Notes under the pieces: generated by a model
Databases searched by the model: none
What the model was told of the DNA's origin: nothing
What the model saw: only the letters and a program-made list of their open reading frames with translations
NCBI GenBank assembly: GCA_033782935.1
Contig: JAWQEG010000077.1
Coordinates: forward strand, 1,302,501 to 1,366,500
From: Petrolisthes cinctipes
Lineage: Eukaryota > Arthropoda > Malacostraca > Decapoda > Porcellanidae
Direction: 5' to 3'
DNA: 64,000 nucleotides
Part shown: piece after piece, positions 44,461 through 56,154 of the stretch
Position numbering within the stretch: position 1 is the first letter of the stretch
How the letters are laid out: each line of letters starts with the position of its first letter
Program-made: the position numbers and the translations under genes

Positions 44461-44613
44461 GGGGATGGTTTAGTCTTTACATTTTTGGAGGTAGTGATTC
44501 CTCCAAACTATTCCCAGCAACAAACCACCATTATATTTGTTAACTTAGTCCTGTTTTCTGACATACTTTGGAGGAATCAAGGCGCTCCAATGCACCAGAT
44601 GTATACTATCCCC
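44461..44613. mobile_element. M1-family palindromic element
   Basis: 153 bp after TTAA at 44457-44460; right flank TTAT at 44614-44617. Begins GGGGATGGTT, ends ATACTATCCCC. Core GTGATTCCTCCAAACTATTC / ACATACTTTGGAGGAATCA. Confidence 0.8.
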
Positions 44614-44689
44614 TTATGGTCGTCATCAGCTGTGGGTAAATTATTGAAAGATTAAAAACTGTCTTGAAGACACTTAATATTTTATGGTG

Positions 44690-44840
44690 GATTCTTTTGT
44701 TGGTAGATTGGTGGGCTACTGATTCCTCCAAACTATGCCACCAAACAAATCCCCCATGAAAGTAACATTCAGGTCATCTGTTTCCTGGTATAGTTTGGAG
44801 GAATCACAGACCTTCCAATTCACCAACAAGATAATCTCCA
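44690..44840. mobile_element. M1-related palindromic element with altered ends
   Basis: Palindrome running from TTTTGTTGGTAGATTGG to CCAATTCACCAACAAGAT, with the same core (ACTGATTCCTCCAAACTATG / ATAGTTTGGAGGAATCACAG). The TTAA flanks of the other members are not visible at these ends. Confidence 0.65.
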
Positions 44841-44844
44841 CTTA

Positions 44845-45934
44845 AACTGATGACAACAATGAAGTGAAGAGAAGGAGAATGTGAAGGAGGAAGAAGGAGA
44901 TTATCGAGTGAAGCTTTGAGGTGTTGGTTTCTTCACATATTTGTTTATACACGTCACTTTCTGGAGAGGGTAATGTCTGTTTGTGATAGTTTACAAAATC
45001 TTATTTAGTAGTATGAGAAGAAAAAGCAAATGCCTACTTAATCCTACCCTATGCTATAACTGCATTATATTTAAGACAAAATACTACAGTTACAGCGAAT
45101 CTATTCAAAGATTTTTTTTTGGTTAAAATCCGATTGGGTAACTTTATTCTCTGGGTCATCATTCTCATTATATTCAATAATTCAGTAAATTCCCCCTCCC
45201 CTAAAACCATCAATCATTAAAATCACATAACGTATATCTGTAAAAATGAAGTCACAACTCTTACTCAACAACTTGCCTAATGCATGAATTATGTATGCTA
45301 GAGGATTTCACGTTAGTACAGAAATGAGAGTCAACTCACTGCCAGCAAGAATACCAACCCCACAGTACAGTCATACATGTAGCTTCGATCTTTTCTCAGC
45401 AGGATCTAGCCAGCAATGCCGGTACTTTTTTGGGAGAGTGTTCCACCCATTTTCTTGATGGTAACTCAATTGTTGGTACTGAGACTGTACTATACCTTCG
45501 TAACACACAGGATGTCAAAGGTGGCTCAGAAGGTCAGTGTGTGGGTGACTGGGTGTGTCAGTAGAATTGTATAAGTGTAAACGCGTTTGGGAATGCCATC
45601 CATTATTGTGGTGTTCACTAATGGAGTGTTTTCATGGGTTTGCATGCGTGTATGATTTCATGCAAGTGTTTCATGAATGTGTAAATGCATAGGCGATAGT
45701 CTGAACGTGTTATGAAGGAATGTGTGTGTAATAATAATAATAAATGTTAAAGGCTGCAAATAAATGGCAGTCAATGGGACAGAGTGAAGCACACACAAGA
45801 CTGTTTGAAACACAACTATAGCACACATCACAGATGAGGAGTGGCCCAGAGACCTCACCACCCACGTGAGACCCGAGTCAGCTTCGGCTATGGCTCAGTG
45901 TTGCCGCGTTTTCTACACAACACTGAGGAATACT
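44845..45934. other. No gene recognised; hairpin beside the hAT target site
   Basis: No coding signal. A perfect 10-bp stem CTCAGTGTTG / CAACACTGAG (45894-45903, 45918-45927) lies eight bases before the hAT target duplication. Confidence 0.5.
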
Positions 45935-45942
45935 GTTGCCAG

Positions 45943-48271
45943 CAGGGCTTCCATTCTAGGGTAAAATACCCTAAACTAGGGTAATTGGACCCTTCCTAGG
46001 GTAGTGTTTAGGGTAATGCATAAACTAGGGTAATTCTAGGGTAATCTGCCGTCAGGCTGGTTTTTATTTAATAGTGTCCGATTAATGTACTGTACATATT
46101 ATCATCCCCGTGATTTGTATGAGCATACCCGCCGGGCGCCAGGGATAGGGAGGTAGGGAGGTGGGTACCAACCTACTGGAACTCATGTCACTTTGATCCT
46201 TACGTAAATAGTTCGTAAGGATGAATATTGCTTATAATCATGAGGATTTTTCCGCCTTTTCTTTTCCTTCTGAACTGTTCCCGTTCGATATTGTGTGGGT
46301 GCAACCAAGAGTCATCCATAAGTAATTATGTCGTACGTACGAATATTCTAAGCATAACCATGAGTGCTTTTACGGCTTTTATATTATCCTTTTTCGTCCC
46401 GTACGCGTTCTCTTCTGAAATCTGGAGCGTGAAGCTGTTCTCTTGATCTCTTCACAAGTTCACACACACACAGTCAGACACTTGCGAGGACGAGTCCACA
46501 CAATACAGCAGCTGCAATAGTGCTCCTACCAGCTATATTCTACTTGAAGGTGGCCTCCTCCCATATAAACAGTTAACTTCATATCCATTCTATAAGGTAA
46601 TTTATTATTGTATATATGCATATTTTTCTTGAACTAAGTTATGTTAACTGCGAATAAGTGAAAGAAAATGAAAATGCTATTAAGGTATATTTAGCCGAAA
46701 ATAGCCTATGCTATTTAACCCTTACACTGCCGCCGACAGCATATGCTGATCGCTACAGAGCACTCCCCAGTGCCACCGACAGCATATGCTGTTTTCACTT
46801 GTAATAATTGTTTAAAAGTGGGAATGGTAGGTTTAGGTACTTGGTGGTTACTGACAACTCACCATGGTTTGGCACCAAACACAGTTGTTGGAGTATAATA
46901 TGAGACATTAGGTGGTAAACTTATGTTCATTGGAGCCTACTAGCCAGTATTCTGGGAGCTCGTTTTGGTTTATAACCGACCGGCGGCCGTGGTTTTTGTT
47001 ATTTCGTCGTAATGCATCAATAAATTATATGATTGGAACTTTTTATATTAGTATTTACTATTTATTATTTATATGGTGTACAGTAGGCTATATTTATATG
47101 TTTGAAAAATTTGTGTTATTGAAGACAAATTTTCTAGACCTTACTTAGAATTCCTAGACTACAACTTGGGTAAGTTTAATAGTTACAACACACTTTTCCA
47201 GTCTGAGGCTCCAAATTTCTTCACATTAAAAACTGAAACGTGTAAACTCATTAGAAGTTTATGTTCAGACTTCATGGATGTAAGTTTTGTTAAGAAAGCA
47301 GACATTTCTCTCCTTACTCCTGCTCATCCCATGTTTTCTAGTACTTTCGTCCCAACTGAGAATATTTATCTAGGAGTGAGTGCATCAACATCAGTAAATA
47401 ATATGAAAATAGCAGGAGCAGGCTACTAAAGAAGAACTTTCTCAGTTTCAAAAGTCATGTCAGTCTTTCCTGATAGAAGCTGTACTCCAAATCCAAAAAA
47501 GATATTCCTTGAATGACAAAATTCATGACATAGTAGCCTGCATCAACCCACACTCTGCTTCTACCCTTAACCCTCCCTCCCTAGCATTTTTATTTGATGA
47601 ACTGCCCCAGTTACAAAAATTTGCTGACAAAAAGCTTGTGGATGAAGAGTGGAGACTACACTACTTGGATGAGGAACTATCTAAACAACTAAATTTCATG
47701 CAGTACTGGAAGATAGTATTAAATAGGAAAAATGATGCAGGCCTACAATGTTACCCTAATTTATCAGATGTTATTTCCACTCTCCTTTCACTACCTTTTT
47801 CAAATGCTGCTGTGGAACGTTTTTTCAGTCAATTAAACATAACAAAAACCTCATTAAGAAGCTCTCTAAAAAATTAAACAATATGTGGTCTCATGCATGG
47901 AATTTATTACATGAAACGCCTTGGTTTTGATGACAATATGCTAAAAGCAATGAATAATGTTTAATAAGAGTGATGCTACATGTTCTCAGGCTGCAAATAT
48001 GTAAGTCTCCTGGAGGTGTTACAGTGTTAGCAGATAGAGTATACAACTGCATATTTCTAAATAAAATACCCTTTAATTTATGCGGCATTTGTTTTTTTCC
48101 TGTGTGTGTGGGGGGAATGTTTGGGGGGGGGGCAATATATAAACTTATGTATGATAGTGCATGAATCAACAATTTTATGAAGAACTTCGACAATCTAGGG
48201 TAAAACACTCGAATCTAGGGTAATATCGACAAAAATCTAGGGTAGGATTTCATCAACTCATGGAAGCCCTG
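45943..48271 (+). mobile_element. hAT transposon with exact 8-bp target duplication
   Basis: 2329 bp bounded by GTTGCCAG at 45935-45942 and again at 48272-48279. Terminal inverted repeat CAGGGCTTCCAT / ATGGAAGCCCTG. The terminal 75-100 bp carry TAGGGTA six times on the left (45957, 45977, 45997, 46009, 46026, 46037) and three times on the right (48196, 48216, 48238), probably transposase-binding motifs. Only the C-terminal half of a transposase is readable inside, so the copy is non-autonomous. Confidence 0.93.
47110..47880 (+). pseudogene. hAT transposase C-terminal relic
   Basis: Two open segments (47166-47429 and 47509-47877) in different frames encode the helical end of a hAT transposase. 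The end reads SLPFSNAAVERFFSQLNITK, the hAT dimerisation motif, and RSSLKN at the stop. Upstream parts (BED finger, catalytic Asp, CxxH) are absent. A partial TTAACCCTTACACTGCCG sequence at 46719 suggests another insertion in the missing part. Confidence 0.85.
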
Positions 48272-48279
48272 GTTGCCAG

Positions 48280-49202
48280 CTAGTACACGGGCGGCAGCGG
48301 GCGGCGGCCCAGCCTTGCCGCCGTGACCACACCGAGTGTGGTTGAACGCTTAGTGAACGAACCATGATGAGTCTTCTTGTTTAATGTTCTTCCTGTTTAT
48401 AGAGAATGGCATTACAAGAGGTACGACTAATGTACATAAATGGTCGCTTTTTCTCAATTGAATAGCTAATATTTCCGACTCGGAATATAACTGATGTTCC
48501 AGTATTTACATTTTATTATGGTTTGGAAAATTTTGTTTTTCCTTCCCTAGTTGTCCCTCATTTTCTCCCGGGAAATACAGTAACGATTGATTTTATCCAT
48601 ACCTTGAATGTGCGTATTTTTTTATGCAAATGCAGTATTTAATTAAAATCACAACGAAAAGATCATGTAAAAAAAGAAAAATCTGTAACAACTCTTTAAT
48701 TACAAATAATATCATAAACCTTGAGTTTCACAAATATACCATTAATATGTATGACAAATGTAAGAAAAATAAAGTACAATTTAGATATGTATTTGAATAA
48801 TTGCATTTAACAACATTATCAACAGGAGAAGTGAGTAATCAAATATATACTTAAATTATTGAATAAACAAAGAAACGAACATTAATGTAGTGTACATCGA
48901 CCCAAATACATTGGCAGAGACCCGACGGGTGTGGGGTATGGGTATAGGTCTGGTAACAGTGGAGAAACTTGCCAAATGTTCAATAAACTGTACTTGTTTA
49001 ATACCTTCTTAGCTGTTTGTCATTATCATTATAATTGATAATGATCAAAATTGTAAGAATAATAATATATAATAAAGGAATCAACAGCTACAGCACTGAA
49101 GGCTACGTTTGGCAGAAAGTTTTTCCACTGTTACCAGACCAGCACCCAAAACCAACACCAGTCGGCTCTCAGCAAATTTATGGAAAATAATAACAAAAAT
49201 AA
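48280..49202. other. No gene recognised; GC-rich patch and a 190-bp inverted repeat
   Basis: 48285-48345 is strikingly GC-rich for this window (GGCGGCAGCGGGCGGCGG). At 48951-49141 GGTCTGGTAACAGTGGAGAA is mirrored by TTTTTCCACTGTTACCAGAC, enclosing an AT-rich loop; this could be a tiny inverted-repeat element. The rest is AT-rich. Confidence 0.55.
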
Positions 49203-51298
49203 TTATGACTTAAGAATAGCATTTATCATATCATCTGTTGGCTTGAAATTATAGCATGCCCCGTGGACTTTTACTGCCTCAGAAACGAGAGTTAGTGATT
49301 GCAGTGCAGGCATTTGGAGACGATTCCGGATATCTGTTTTAATTAAATTCATTTTAGAAAATATTCGTTCTGCAGCAGTATTAGAAGTTGGCAGTGCCAA
49401 TACTTGCAATGCAAAGAGGGCAAAATTCTTAAACTGCTTTGTACCTTCATTGTCTTCTAACTCTCCCAATTTTATATAGAAATCATGGATATCAGAGGTG
49501 TCGTTCTTGAGATAGGCTAAGTTAGGTGTACTGTCCAAATTCCTCCATTCATTATCTAGGTCTTGTAAACTTCCTACGTACAGCCTGGGTACAAGCTTTA
49601 CAAAATCTGTCAAGGAGGGCATCAACTCCCTACTTTTGCTGTCTAGTACCTTATTTTTACCTAAGAATGATGCCATATACCACAAAGGTGAGTTAAGGTC
49701 AAACCTCTTTTGCATTTGTTGGTACATAGTGATCATAAATTCTCGACAGCGGGATCGGACATGGTCAACTATACCTTGATTACGAATGTACACTTCTGTT
49801 TGGAGAAGGCCGTGGATAGCTGATCCTAAGTAGATCTGATTTAATGGCAAATGATTAGAACTTAACATTGGATCAAATGTCATCAGATCAGCTTTTTCCA
49901 CAACATCTCTTCGACAGAAGTATCCTAGGAGGTTTCTAAAGAGCTGAATTATGGGGTCATTTAGTAAATGTACAGTTGGTGTATCTCTCTGAAATAGTAA
50001 GTTAATTTTTGAAAATGTTGGCAAAATGAAATTAAGAAAATTGTAGTACAGAAATACTGAAGGATCCTTGAGATCTTTTACAATAAATTCCACAGATCAG
50101 AGCCTTTCACCAAGTTCGTTTTCTATAAAAAACAATTTGAGTGCAGCCCACTGCTCAAGGATTCTCTCTACTGCTTTATGTAAAAGAAAGCCATCTGGTT
50201 TGACAAGCATGCAAAATTTTGTGGGGTTTTAATTCTAGGAATAATTGTGCCTGTTTAAACTGGTGTTGTCTTTTTGAGCTATGGGAAAAGTATGAATATA
50301 TATTCCTGAGAAGATCTTCACAATGTCTAGGTAGAGTTTTTGCAGCTTCAGACGCACATAAATGTATACTATGGCAAATGCACCTGAAGATTGTTATACC
50401 TGGCAAGTCTGCTCTCAGTCGGCTGGCTAGAGAATTATTGTCCCCCATTAGGTTGGAAGCACCGTCAGTTGCAAATCCCACAACATTGCTCAGAGGAATG
50501 TCATATGCAGATAAAGTTTTCAGCAGTAAAGTATATAAATGTTCCCCAGTTGAGCCCACGCATTCCTTGTTGTCGTCATCATATACATCAATGAGTTCCA
50601 AGGTGCCAGTCTTCATCGTTGTCGTATCTGTATCATAATATTTAACAACCAACGTCAAACATTTAGTGGTGCTGACATCCGTGGACTCATCAATGATTAC
50701 AGAAAACTTATGACCTTTGAGCTTACTTACCATATCCAAAGTTACACATTTACCAATCGCTTTTGCTACCTGAGTGCATTTGGTTTTCTTCATGCACATT
50801 CCTTGTGCGATTGGCGAATCTGGAAACATGGTTTTGCATAGTTCTACCAAATGATCTGCAATGGTGAATGGTAAGTTATGCTCAGCTATAAAGCATATTA
50901 ACAAGATCTTCGCTAATGCTATGGTGTCATTAAGACAACGGCGTCCATCAACTGGCTCAACCTCCTGTACATCCCTCACCCTATCCTCCTGCCTCTGCAG
51001 CATGTGTGCCTCATTGGTGATGTGTCTGTAATGAGATACATACTAATAGCCTACGTAAGGCGGTGGGATGGTTGATATAACTCGATGCTTGTCAAGAGAA
51101 CAATATTAAAACAACAAAATAAAGGTTTGATAGTGTACTGCATACCTTATGTCTCTTAATAGTGGAAAGTTCGGCATTGAATTCTTTGTTGCATACTGTG
51201 CAGTAAGCTCTCTCTGCATTGCCGTCTACCCGTGACAACCAATGCCTGAACTCCTCATTCACCAACCATTCGTCTCTCAGTTTTGGCTTGGGAGGCAT
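49203..51298 (-). pseudogene. hAT transposase (relic 1), BED finger to dimerisation domain
   Basis: Exon 1 (51298 to about 51147): RDEWLVNEEFRHWLSRVDG and AYCTVCNKEF...RH, a BED/TTF-type zinc finger, ending at a donor AAG|GTATGC. Exon 2 from near 51020: catalytic IIDESTDVS, VVGFATDGASNLMG, CICHSIHLCAS and CQTRW in the hAT order. A frameshift at about 50175 and a TGA near 50096 separate the C-terminal part (49203-50093), which ends in ALPTSNTAAERIFSKMN and IKTDIRNRL. So all hAT motifs survive, with two lesions. The outer right end reads GGCATCCCTG at 51912-51921; the left end was not found. Confidence 0.88.
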
Positions 51299-51921
51299 GC
51301 TAACCTTTAAATTTATATCAATATTAGTTCAAGGGCCTGAGATACGAATATTATGAATGCCGGTATACAAAGGAGGCCTACAGATAAAACACGAATGATA
51401 GACATGTTCGTTTTCTTTATAAATTTCTCTGAGAGAAAACTGATTTAATAGCTTTGAGGGGAACTCAATATCATTCAGTGCATTGAATAAAGAGGTGATA
51501 AATAACAAAACTATATGCCCCTCACACACCCGTGACTTACCTTGATGAAGGCCTTGAAACAACTAACTTCCCTCAAAGTTTATAAGTAAAAAGGAAACTC
51601 TCATAATGTTCCGAAGATGGAAATAAATCAATATGATACTCCGGTCGTGAAGGTGTTTGTCATGAGAATATATCATTGACATAAGGAAAGATTGATAATT
51701 GCAAGACACATTGAGGCATAAAATGAAAAGATATAAAACAATGTAGAATGATCATTTTAAATACAGCAACTTTCTTGTTTACTATTTAAAAACGTTAAAT
51801 TAAAGTGTGGTGGTTCCCAATGTAGTCGAATGTGGACGAACTCCAACTTGACCACGGTGGGTTGCCAGACGTCGTCAGAAAACCACGTTTACACAGAAAA
51901 AAACACAAAACGGCATCCCTG

Positions 51922-52313
51922 GACCGTCACCGTCACTACACGCTAGTATATTTCTGTTCTTTACTGGCAACTCTGAACACTGGGTTACCAAAGGTAATTA
52001 AATTTGTGTGTATACAAATCTTTTATAGTTTAGAATAATTTGAGTGTAAACTCAAATATGTTATTGTAAAAATATTTGTAATTGTTTATTGTTTGATTTC
52101 ACCTATACATTTCTTAGTTCAAGGTAACAGATTTTCGTTTATAAATGAAGGATATAGAAAGGGAAACTAAACTATAGGATACAACATTATATGTTTTTTT
52201 TTTAATTGAAACAAGAAATATAACTGTAAAATATATAATTAATAAACAAGTAAAACATTTAACATTTAACAAACATATACAATATTTTATTTATTGTAGG
52301 CTACATGGGCTAT
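51922..52313. other. AT-rich DNA, nothing recognised
   Basis: About 390 bp between the right end of hAT relic 1 and the C terminus of hAT relic 2. The left end of relic 2 should lie here, but no CAGGG terminus is visible. Confidence 0.5.
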
Positions 52314-53472
52314 TTATAAGGATTCCATCATTGCACCAGATACTTTAAATTTATAACACTCTCCTTGTTCCCTGACTGCTTCAGATACATAACATAGTGA
52401 TTTAAGAGAATGGATATTTAACTTATTTCTTATATCTGTTTCAATTAAATGTAGTTTAGAAAACAGTCTTTCTGCGTCTGTGTTTGTAACAGGCAGAGCT
52501 AAAATGTTTAAAGAAAACGTGGCCAGAGTTTTGAACAGATACTTATTATTTTTGGTCATATTCCCAAGTTTGGTATATAACAAAACAGCATCACATGAAT
52601 TTGTAGCCAACGTGTTTGACTTGGATGGAGAATTTTGTGTGGTTTTATGTCCAATAAGGTTTGAAATTGTTTAAATTCATATTTGCGTTTGGCACTGTGA
52701 GCAAAATGGGTATAAATACTTCTTATCAATCAAATCTTCACAATGTCTGGGAAGAGTCTTAGCTGCTTCGGAAGCACACAAGTGGAGAGAATGACAAATG
52801 CATTTTAAAATTGTAATCCCTGGAAAGTTTTCCCTTAACCTACTGCATAAAGAGTTTGATTCTCCCACTAAATTCGATGCTCCGTCTGCAGCAAAACCAA
52901 CCAAATTATTCAGGGGAATATCATGAAAATTTAAAGTTTCAATAAACATGTTATACAGTGACTGGCCAGAAGATCCAGTCGTTTGCATTTTGTCACCATA
53001 AATGTTAATTAAATCTAGCATCTTTGTAACAATTATTCCTTTGGCTGAATTATAAAATTTTGCTATCACCGTAAGACATTTGGTTGCACTGACATCAGTT
53101 GACTCGTCAATAATTATGAAAAATTTATGCTGCCTCAAATCTCTCACAAACTCTTCTGAGATAACTAAACCAACTTTCTTTGCAATTTCTGTACACTTTG
53201 TTCTTTTCATGTGTAATCCCTGGGCAATGGCAGAGTCGGGAAATATTGTTTTAAAAAGATCTGTCATATGGTCAGCAATGAGGAAAGGTATATTATGTTC
53301 GGCCATGAAACATATTAATAATATATATGCAATGTTTATTTTATACCGAATATCTTGACATCCCTGCTGATCTTCTTGACGAGACTCTTGACTAGAGCTG
53401 GCTGCATGAATTTGTGTTTTCTGTGGGACAGGAAATGATAATTTTTCTAGGTGTATCTTTAATTTTGCTTAA

Positions 53473-54316
53473 GGGGAGCCTACACTGGCCCTCCAGTCAG
53501 ATCCTTATCTCCAATCATTACCTCCCCAATCCTAATCCTCAATCCAGAGTCCCTGACCCAATCCACCCTCATCCTAACCCCATTCCTAATCCTACCCTGG
53601 ATCCCTAAATCCTTCGCACAACCCCCGCATATTATGCTGCCCATGAGCGGCCCTCTGCGGGACCTTGAACTTGAAGTTGAAATCAGGTCTGTATGTGCGC
53701 ATTAAAAAAATCGGCAAAATTCAATAGTCTGCCATACACCAGCCACTTCTCCATACTCAGTATAACTTAGGAAAGATAAAGAAAATGGAGGTATTACAAA
53801 TTTAGAGCACTAACAAAAGAATTTTTAATTTAAATTTTTTTTCAAGTGATATTTTCCAGTATAATAGCTATCAACACGAAGGGTTTTTACATCATGTCAA
53901 TTAATCTTTTCACACGTGATATACGTATACAGTATATGAGCACATTCCGTTAGAGGGATTTCCATCAAAAATGATTATTTTATTTTTGGTGATTTTTTTT
54001 CCCCAAAATTTCAGGCGACAATTTATTTCAACAATTTCAGGCGAGGAATTTTCTCATTTACAGCAGTGACAAAGGACTTTTCGTTCCATAGAAGTGTTGC
54101 TATATATCAGAGGATAGTCCACATAAAATCTTATGCTATTCTGAAACATAGATATTTTTTTGTTAATATTTTCCATTTTTTGTTTCAAACGTTTTAAGAA
54201 AAATATTATTTGTTGCTCGATTGCAATGAAAATTGGTCAGCATATGTAAAAACCAACGGGGATTTTGCTTCTAAAATTAACAGGAGCGCAAATGGGGGTG
54301 AGAGTGGAGGCTCCCC
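53473..54316. mobile_element. TTAA-flanked element, GGGGAGCCTACACT ends
   Basis: 844 bp between TTAA at 53469-53472 and TTAA at 54317-54320. The left end GGGGAGCCTACACT is mirrored by AGTGGAGGCTCCCC. No coding capacity. It sits in the intron of hAT relic 2 and shares its right TTAA with the next element. Confidence 0.8.
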
Positions 54317-54320
54317 TTAA

Positions 54321-54481
54321 GGGATAGTATGCATTTTCTATATTAGAGTGCCTTGATTCCTCCAAAGTATGTTGGAAAATGGGGCCAATGAGTAAATATA
54401 ATGGTGATCTGTTGCTTGCAATAGTTAGGAATAATCAGTTGCCCCAGATGTACCACCAAACACAGTGTACTATGTACCCCC
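54321..54481. mobile_element. M1-family palindromic element, abutting the previous element
   Basis: 161 bp between the shared TTAA at 54317-54320 and TTAA at 54482-54485. Begins GGGATAGTATGC, ends GTACCCCC; core TTGATTCCTCCAAAGTATG / ATAGTTAGGAATAATCAG. Confidence 0.8.
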
Positions 54482-55437
54482 TTAATTCTTTTTCATAATA
54501 TGCCATGATTGGTTCTTTTAACCTATGATTAAATGAAAAGGTTGCCTTACCTTGTGACGCTTTATTGCTGTAAGATCCCCAGAAAACGTCTTTTGGCATT
54601 TGTTACAGTAGGCTTTGGTTGGATCTCCATCTACTTTTTCTAGCCATGGTCTAAAATCGTCCATGTGTAACCATTCATCCCTTAGTTTCCGTTTACCAGC
54701 CATTTCAATCTGAAAATATCAAATATCAAATATGTCAATTTACAAAAGTTATAGGAAGGTATCCCATTTTCTGTTAAGTGCCGTATAATCTGTTAAATGT
54801 TTGCAATGGATAACTTCTCTATTTTCCTTACACTCGTAAAAAGTTAAAATTTTCAATCCAAAGGTAATGTTTACGTATTAACACTTACCGGAGTTTGAGG
54901 GAAAGATGTCTGCGAGATATCTATAGTTCGTATTGTAGCTCTGGAACACCTTGGATGATGTCTTCAATGTGAATGCACCCAGAGAACTGACATCTGCTTC
55001 AAATCTGTTTACAGTATCTGTCTTGATTTGACATAAATTGGTTCATAATTAATATGTTATTAAGGAATTTGTAAGTACAATGCAATTCCATACCCTAAAG
55101 AATTTGAAAAATAGTTAAACAAATATTTTTATGCTGCTTTGCCATGAAAATGCTTAATTTAATTTTGTAGAAACAAATTCTACACGCAGAAGAACCCGAA
55201 AAGTCCATTTTAATTAGTGCTAAATATAATTTTAAGGACTTATTTGACGATAAAAAACATCATTTGTTATCACTATTTATTTCCATTCATGTAAGGTCAG
55301 TTTTTACAAATTATATGTTTAATTTTTAATGTGGTTTCTGTGCCGAGTGTGGATGTGGAAAAAAATTCTACGATCAGTTGCCAGATGTCGCTATTTTTCT
55401 ACGTTTCTCAGCAAAATTCTACAAAACGGCAACCCTG

Positions 55438-55622
55438 CAATGATGATGATAGTATGGCTGTGTAAGCAGGAAGACCTCAGACAGCTGACTCAAACCCCCA
55501 ACCCCCTGCTCACAGGGGTGGTAACCTCTGGCATCAGTGAAAGATTTTTTACTGTGTCCCAGGCAAGGACCGAATGCTGGACCACAGAGACTGCAGCCGT
55601 GCACTCTACCACTGTGCTAGCC
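55438..55622 (-). mobile_element. tRNA-derived SINE-like sequence, second family
   Basis: On the minus strand TAGCACAGTGG (A-box match, 55619-55609) is followed by GCATTCGGTCC (55577-55567), a degenerate B box, at tRNA-like spacing. A body and a short ATC tail then run to 55438, directly at the hAT relic 2 terminus. Confidence 0.6.
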
Positions 55623-55675
55623 ATAATAATAATAAACGGTTTATTTGATGTATGCAGCCAAATGCTGAAAATATA

Positions 55676-55745
55676 CATGTGTGTGTGTGTGTGTGTGTGT
55701 ATGCGTGAGGCTACACAGAGAAACATGGTGTGTGTGTGTGTGTTG
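55676..55745. repeat. TG microsatellite
   Basis: Two TG arrays (55678-55700 and 55728-55743) separated by a short unique stretch. Confidence 0.9.
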
Positions 55746-56119
55746 TACACTCGCGCACCACAGTCTCTAGCCCACCTGAGTTTGGGCCGGAGATATGGCT
55801 CAGATCCTTTCTGGACGACAGCCCACTCAAACGATTAAGATGCCACACAAGCACGAACATACGTTTCGAACCGATACAAGCTTGACTCCCTGTTTGACAT
55901 GTATAATTAATTGTTTTTTAAGGCTACGCAATCATGTTTTGGCTGTGTGAATGACATTTATGTATATAATTATTGCAATATACTATCCCCATAATTTATA
56001 ATGAACTAGCACACGAAAGAATATTACCAGAGGATTCATGAAATTACTAACTAAACAACACACTTCAAATCAGCAAGTGAACTCAGAGGTTTATTCGGCG
56101 CACACGAGCGTTTGTCTAT

Positions 56120-56154
<35 letters not shown>

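Larger units (their letters stand above)
52314..54703 (-). pseudogene. hAT transposase (relic 2), related to relic 1, internally deleted
   Basis: Exon 1 54703 to about 54544 (MAGKRKLRDEWLHMDDFRPW, YCNKCQKTF...RH) ends at donor AAG|GTAAGG. The acceptor is near 53425 (CCCACAG), phase 0. Exon 2 encodes ICFMAEHNIPF, IIIDESTDVS, LVGFAADGASNL and CICHSLHLCASEAAK up to a stop at 52677. The segment after the CxxH motif is deleted, and 52314-52610 resumes with ALPVTNTDAERLFSKL and IETDIRNKL. The intron (about 1.1 kb) contains two TTAA-flanked elements. The right terminus CGGCAACCCTG lies at 55427-55437. Confidence 0.85.

Noticed and set aside
51832..52038. 68-codon frame at the right end of hAT relic 1
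   Set aside because: It overlaps the transposon terminus and has no domain.
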